From Lentimicrobiaceae bacterium (GTDB lineage Bacteria > Bacteroidota > Bacteroidia > Bacteroidales > WCHB1-69): a stretch of 9,242 bases of DNA. Positions 7,062-9,242 of this stretch are shown piece by piece. The notes beneath the pieces are model-generated. The model searched no databases and was not told the origin of the DNA. It was given only the letters and a program-made list of their open reading frames with translations. The translations under genes and the position numbers were made by a program. How positions within the stretch are numbered: the first letter of the stretch is position 1; each line of letters begins with the position of its first letter. Where the stretch lies: the NCBI GenBank assembly GCA_009787675.1, contig WQSU01000082.1:12-9253 (forward strand), read 5' to 3'.

Positions 7062-9242
7062 ATGGAAAGAGCCTTACAAAACTATATGGAAGAACTAAAG
7101 TCAGACGTTGCTTCGCTCGTCTATTCCGAGGGTGAAGGCGCAAGTTTTGAAGACAAATTTACGGAATACTGTATTGAAGTATTGGAATCTATTGGAAAAT
7201 CAGAAGGAGCAAGAGTTTTATCATACATTCATCCAAACAGCCAGGGTGGAATTGACTGGAAAATAAACGGATACTGTTTGCAGGACTTATTCAAAGATGA
7301 AAATGGAAAAACGTATTATACAACGTTGGACTTATTTATAACCAATTATAGAACTGATAATTATGAATACAATATTACCAAAGAGGATTATACAAAATCT
7401 CTGAATCAAATGAAGCGTTTTATCAATGCTTCACTGAAACGTCACATAGACTACACTGACCCCTCGCATACCGAATTAAACGAACTGATAAAAATAATCG
7501 GCAAACAGGCAGCAGATTTTGACAGGATCAATGTTTATTTTTTGATAAATGGTTTTTCAAATCACGACAGAGAAAAATTTGAAGTAGCAGGCATTGAGGT
7601 CTTTGTACATACATGGGATATTTCGCGCCTGTTCAAAATTAATGAATCGAACAGCATACATGAGCCAATAGAAATTGATTTTGAGAAATTTACAGATGAG
7701 GGCAATGGGTTACAGTGTTTGCAAGTTCCAACCGTTGATGAAATGTATGATTGCTATTTGTCAATAGTTCCGGGTGAAATTTTGGCAAAACTGTACAAAG
7801 AATTTTCTAATGAATTGTTAGAAAGCAATGTTCGTGCATTTTTAGGACAGGCAGGAAAGTTTAACAAAGGCATCAGGGATACCATTCGCAGTAAACCACA
7901 AATGTTTTTGCCTTACAATAACGGAATTTCTGCAACTGCCGAAAGTATCGAAACAAAAATCATAAACAATCAACTAATCATTTCAAAACTTAACGATTTT
8001 CAAATTGTTAATGGCGGACAAACAACGGCTTCGCTATATCACACTCAAAAAAAGTATAAAGAGGTGGATTTGAGCAAAATCTTTGTTCAAATGAAACTTA
8101 CTGTAATTAAAGATAAAGAACAGAAAAACATTGAAGTTCCAAATATTTCACGTTTTGCAAACAGTCAGAACAAAGTTTCTGAACTTGACTTGTCGTCAAA
8201 CAATCCGTATTTCATTCAGATTGAAAACTTGTCGAGAAAAAAGTATGTTGTTAATCCTGAAAACAAAAATCAGTCATTTTTATGGTTTTTTGAACGTGCT
8301 CACGGACAATATCGTGAAACATTGAACAAACAAACGCCTGCACAGCAAAAGAAATTTAAAGAACAAAATCCGTCAAATTTGAAGTTTGTAAAATCAGACA
8401 TCGCCAAGTATATTAACGCTTGGGAATTAGAACCTCATTACGTTTCGCAGGGTTCGCAGAAAAACTTCATCCACTACACGAAAAAAATCAAAGAACTTGT
8501 TGATAAAAACAAACTTCCGGGCGAAAATTTTTATCGAAAACTCATTACAAATGCCATTTTGTTTAAAACCGTTGATAAGCTTTTTGGAAGAAAAAATGTT
8601 GATGCAATCGGCGACACCAATATAAAAGCACTTACTGTTGCCTACGCAGTTTCTTATTTTCATTTTCTCACAAAAAATTGTCTTGACTTGTGGAAAATTT
8701 ACGAGGAACAAAAAATCGATGATAATCTGAATAGTCATTTGAAAAAACTCCTGATATTCGTCCACGACCACATCATCTCAGGCGCAAAAGACAGTTTGAT
8801 TTCTGAATATGCAAAACGTGAATCTTCCTGGGGAAAACTGCAAGAAACTGCTTATCCGGAAAATTTAGTTGATATTTTAAAAGATTATCTGATTTCCGAA
8901 GAAGAGAAGGCGCTGCGAGAAAATGAAAAGGAAATTTATGAGAATAATGTAGAAGATACCATGTTTTTGGTCAGTGAAATTCATAAAATGGGATTGAAAT
9001 TTTGGGATGGATTCAAAATCTATACCAACAAATACAAACCTGTTGAATTTGATTTCATATTGATTTCAGGATTGCTAAAAAACTTGAAAGAACAAAAAAG
9101 CCTAACGTCAACGGACATAACATTTGGGAAGAAAGTACTTGATTTTGTCCACTCAAACCCGGTTGTTATAGAAGAAATAAAGTCATTATCCAAGTTGGAA
9201 GAAAGCAAAGTTATCGAAATTAAATTCATCTACGATAAATTG
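7062..9242 (+). CDS. AIPR family (abortive infection phage resistance) protein, 3' end outside the window
   Basis: An uninterrupted frame of 727 codons from the ATG at 7062 reaches the window edge without a stop. AIPR signatures are clear: NVRAFLGQ (256-263) followed by KFNKGIRDT, MFLPYNNGI, FQIVNGGQTT (313-322), RFANSQNKV (364-372) and WFFERAHGQY (408-417). These are shared by the family named after lactococcal abortive-infection proteins; the biochemical activity of the family is not firmly established. The N-terminal 100 residues (SFEDKFTEY at 28-36, INGY at 68-71, LDLFITNY at 89-96) resemble the helix-strand-strand layout of PD-(D/E)XK folds, a guess that needs a profile or structure search. 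The region after about 480 is helical-looking and unassigned. The start is 1 base after the DUF4420 stop, so the gene belongs to the operon. It may be the recognition component or a second effector. Confidence 0.88.
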   Translation, partial: MERALQNYMEELKSDVASLVYSEGEGASFEDKFTEYCIEVLESIGKSEGARVLSYIHPNSQGGIDWKINGYCLQDLFKDENGKTYYTTLDLFITNYRTDNYEYNITKEDYTKSLNQMKRFINASLKRHIDYTDPSHTELNELIKIIGKQAADFDRINVYFLINGFSNHDREKFEVAGIEVFVHTWDISRLFKINESNSIHEPIEIDFEKFTDEGNGLQCLQVPTVDEMYDCYLSIVPGEILAKLYKEFSNELLESNVRAFLGQAGKFNKGIRDTIRSKPQMFLPYNNGISATAESIETKIINNQLIISKLNDFQIVNGGQTTASLYHTQKKYKEVDLSKIFVQMKLTVIKDKEQKNIEVPNISRFANSQNKVSELDLSSNNPYFIQIENLSRKKYVVNPENKNQSFLWFFERAHGQYRETLNKQTPAQQKKFKEQNPSNLKFVKSDIAKYINAWELEPHYVSQGSQKNFIHYTKKIKELVDKNKLPGENFYRKLITNAILFKTVDKLFGRKNVDAIGDTNIKALTVAYAVSYFHFLTKNCLDLWKIYEEQKIDDNLNSHLKKLLIFVHDHIISGAKDSLISEYAKRESSWGKLQETAYPENLVDILKDYLISEEEKALRENEKEIYENNVEDTMFLVSEIHKMGLKFWDGFKIYTNKYKPVEFDFILISGLLKNLKEQKSLTSTDITFGKKVLDFVHSNPVVIEEIKSLSKLEESKVIEIKFIYDKL

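Larger units (their letters stand above)
536..9242 (+). other. Five-gene composite restriction-modification / phage-defence operon (right end open)
   Basis: The order is C5-methyltransferase, MORC-like GHKL ATPase, Z1 helicase-like ATPase, DUF4420 PD-(D/E)XK protein, AIPR protein. The junctions are an 8-base overlap (1800-1807), an ATGA overlap (3257-3260), a 3-base gap (6089-6091) and a 1-base gap (7061). None of the internal starts has a clear Shine-Dalgarno sequence, so coupled re-initiation is likely. The gene set matches the predicted restriction-modification systems built around MutL/MORC-type ATPases. Whether additional genes follow (for example a Vsr-type nuclease, known from some restriction operons) cannot be seen because the last gene leaves the window. 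Confidence 0.85.

Noticed and set aside
8131..8325. A 64-residue + strand frame in a second register
   Set aside because: It lies inside the AIPR coding sequence, across the conserved RFANSQNKV and ERAHGQY region, and is only a shifted reading of it.
1..9242. CRISPR array, tRNA, integrase, transposase or attachment-site repeats marking an island
   Set aside because: No regularly spaced repeats, no cloverleaf-like sequence and no recombinase motifs were seen. Any boundary of the island on the right lies outside the window.

Overview
The window is AT-rich and is filled almost entirely by one compact set of five co-directional genes on the + strand (536 to the right edge), preceded by about 535 bases of upstream sequence. 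Three things suggest a member of the Bacteroidota: a TAnnTTTG-type -7 promoter element just upstream of the first gene, no Shine-Dalgarno sequences before the operon starts, and A/T-rich codon use. This is an inference from composition and promoter style, not from a taxonomic marker.

Left region (1-535). A short reading frame begins at 159 on the minus strand. It has a purine-rich ribosome-binding-like sequence in front of it and a possible TAnnTTTG element further upstream, and it meets an amber codon after 37 residues. Between it and the operon lies a non-coding, AT-rich stretch with two palindromic elements: a 14-base perfect palindrome (290-303) and a 10+10 base inverted repeat (446-455 / 472-481) that overlaps the likely -33 region of the operon promoter.

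Operon (536-9242). The genes are, in order: (1) a C5-cytosine DNA methyltransferase; (2) a MutL/MORC-like GHKL ATPase; (3) a Z1-domain superfamily 2 helicase-like ATPase; (4) a PD-(D/E)XK nuclease-fold protein of the DUF4420 type; (5) an AIPR-family (abortive infection phage resistance) protein that runs off the right edge. The junctions are an 8-base overlap, a 4-base ATGA overlap, a 3-base gap and a 1-base gap, so the genes are almost certainly co-transcribed and translationally coupled.

Taken together this is a composite restriction-modification-like anti-phage system. The methyltransferase would mark host DNA. The MORC-like ATPase and the Z1 motor would sense or remodel unmodified DNA. 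The DUF4420 protein would cut it, and the AIPR protein would act as a further effector. MutL/MORC-type ATPases in predicted restriction-modification operons have been described computationally (Iyer, Abhiman and Aravind, 2008), so the class is not unknown. How the five parts divide the work is, as far as I know, largely uncharacterised, and the AIPR role is the least clear. No mobile-element gene, tRNA, rRNA or CRISPR array was seen.
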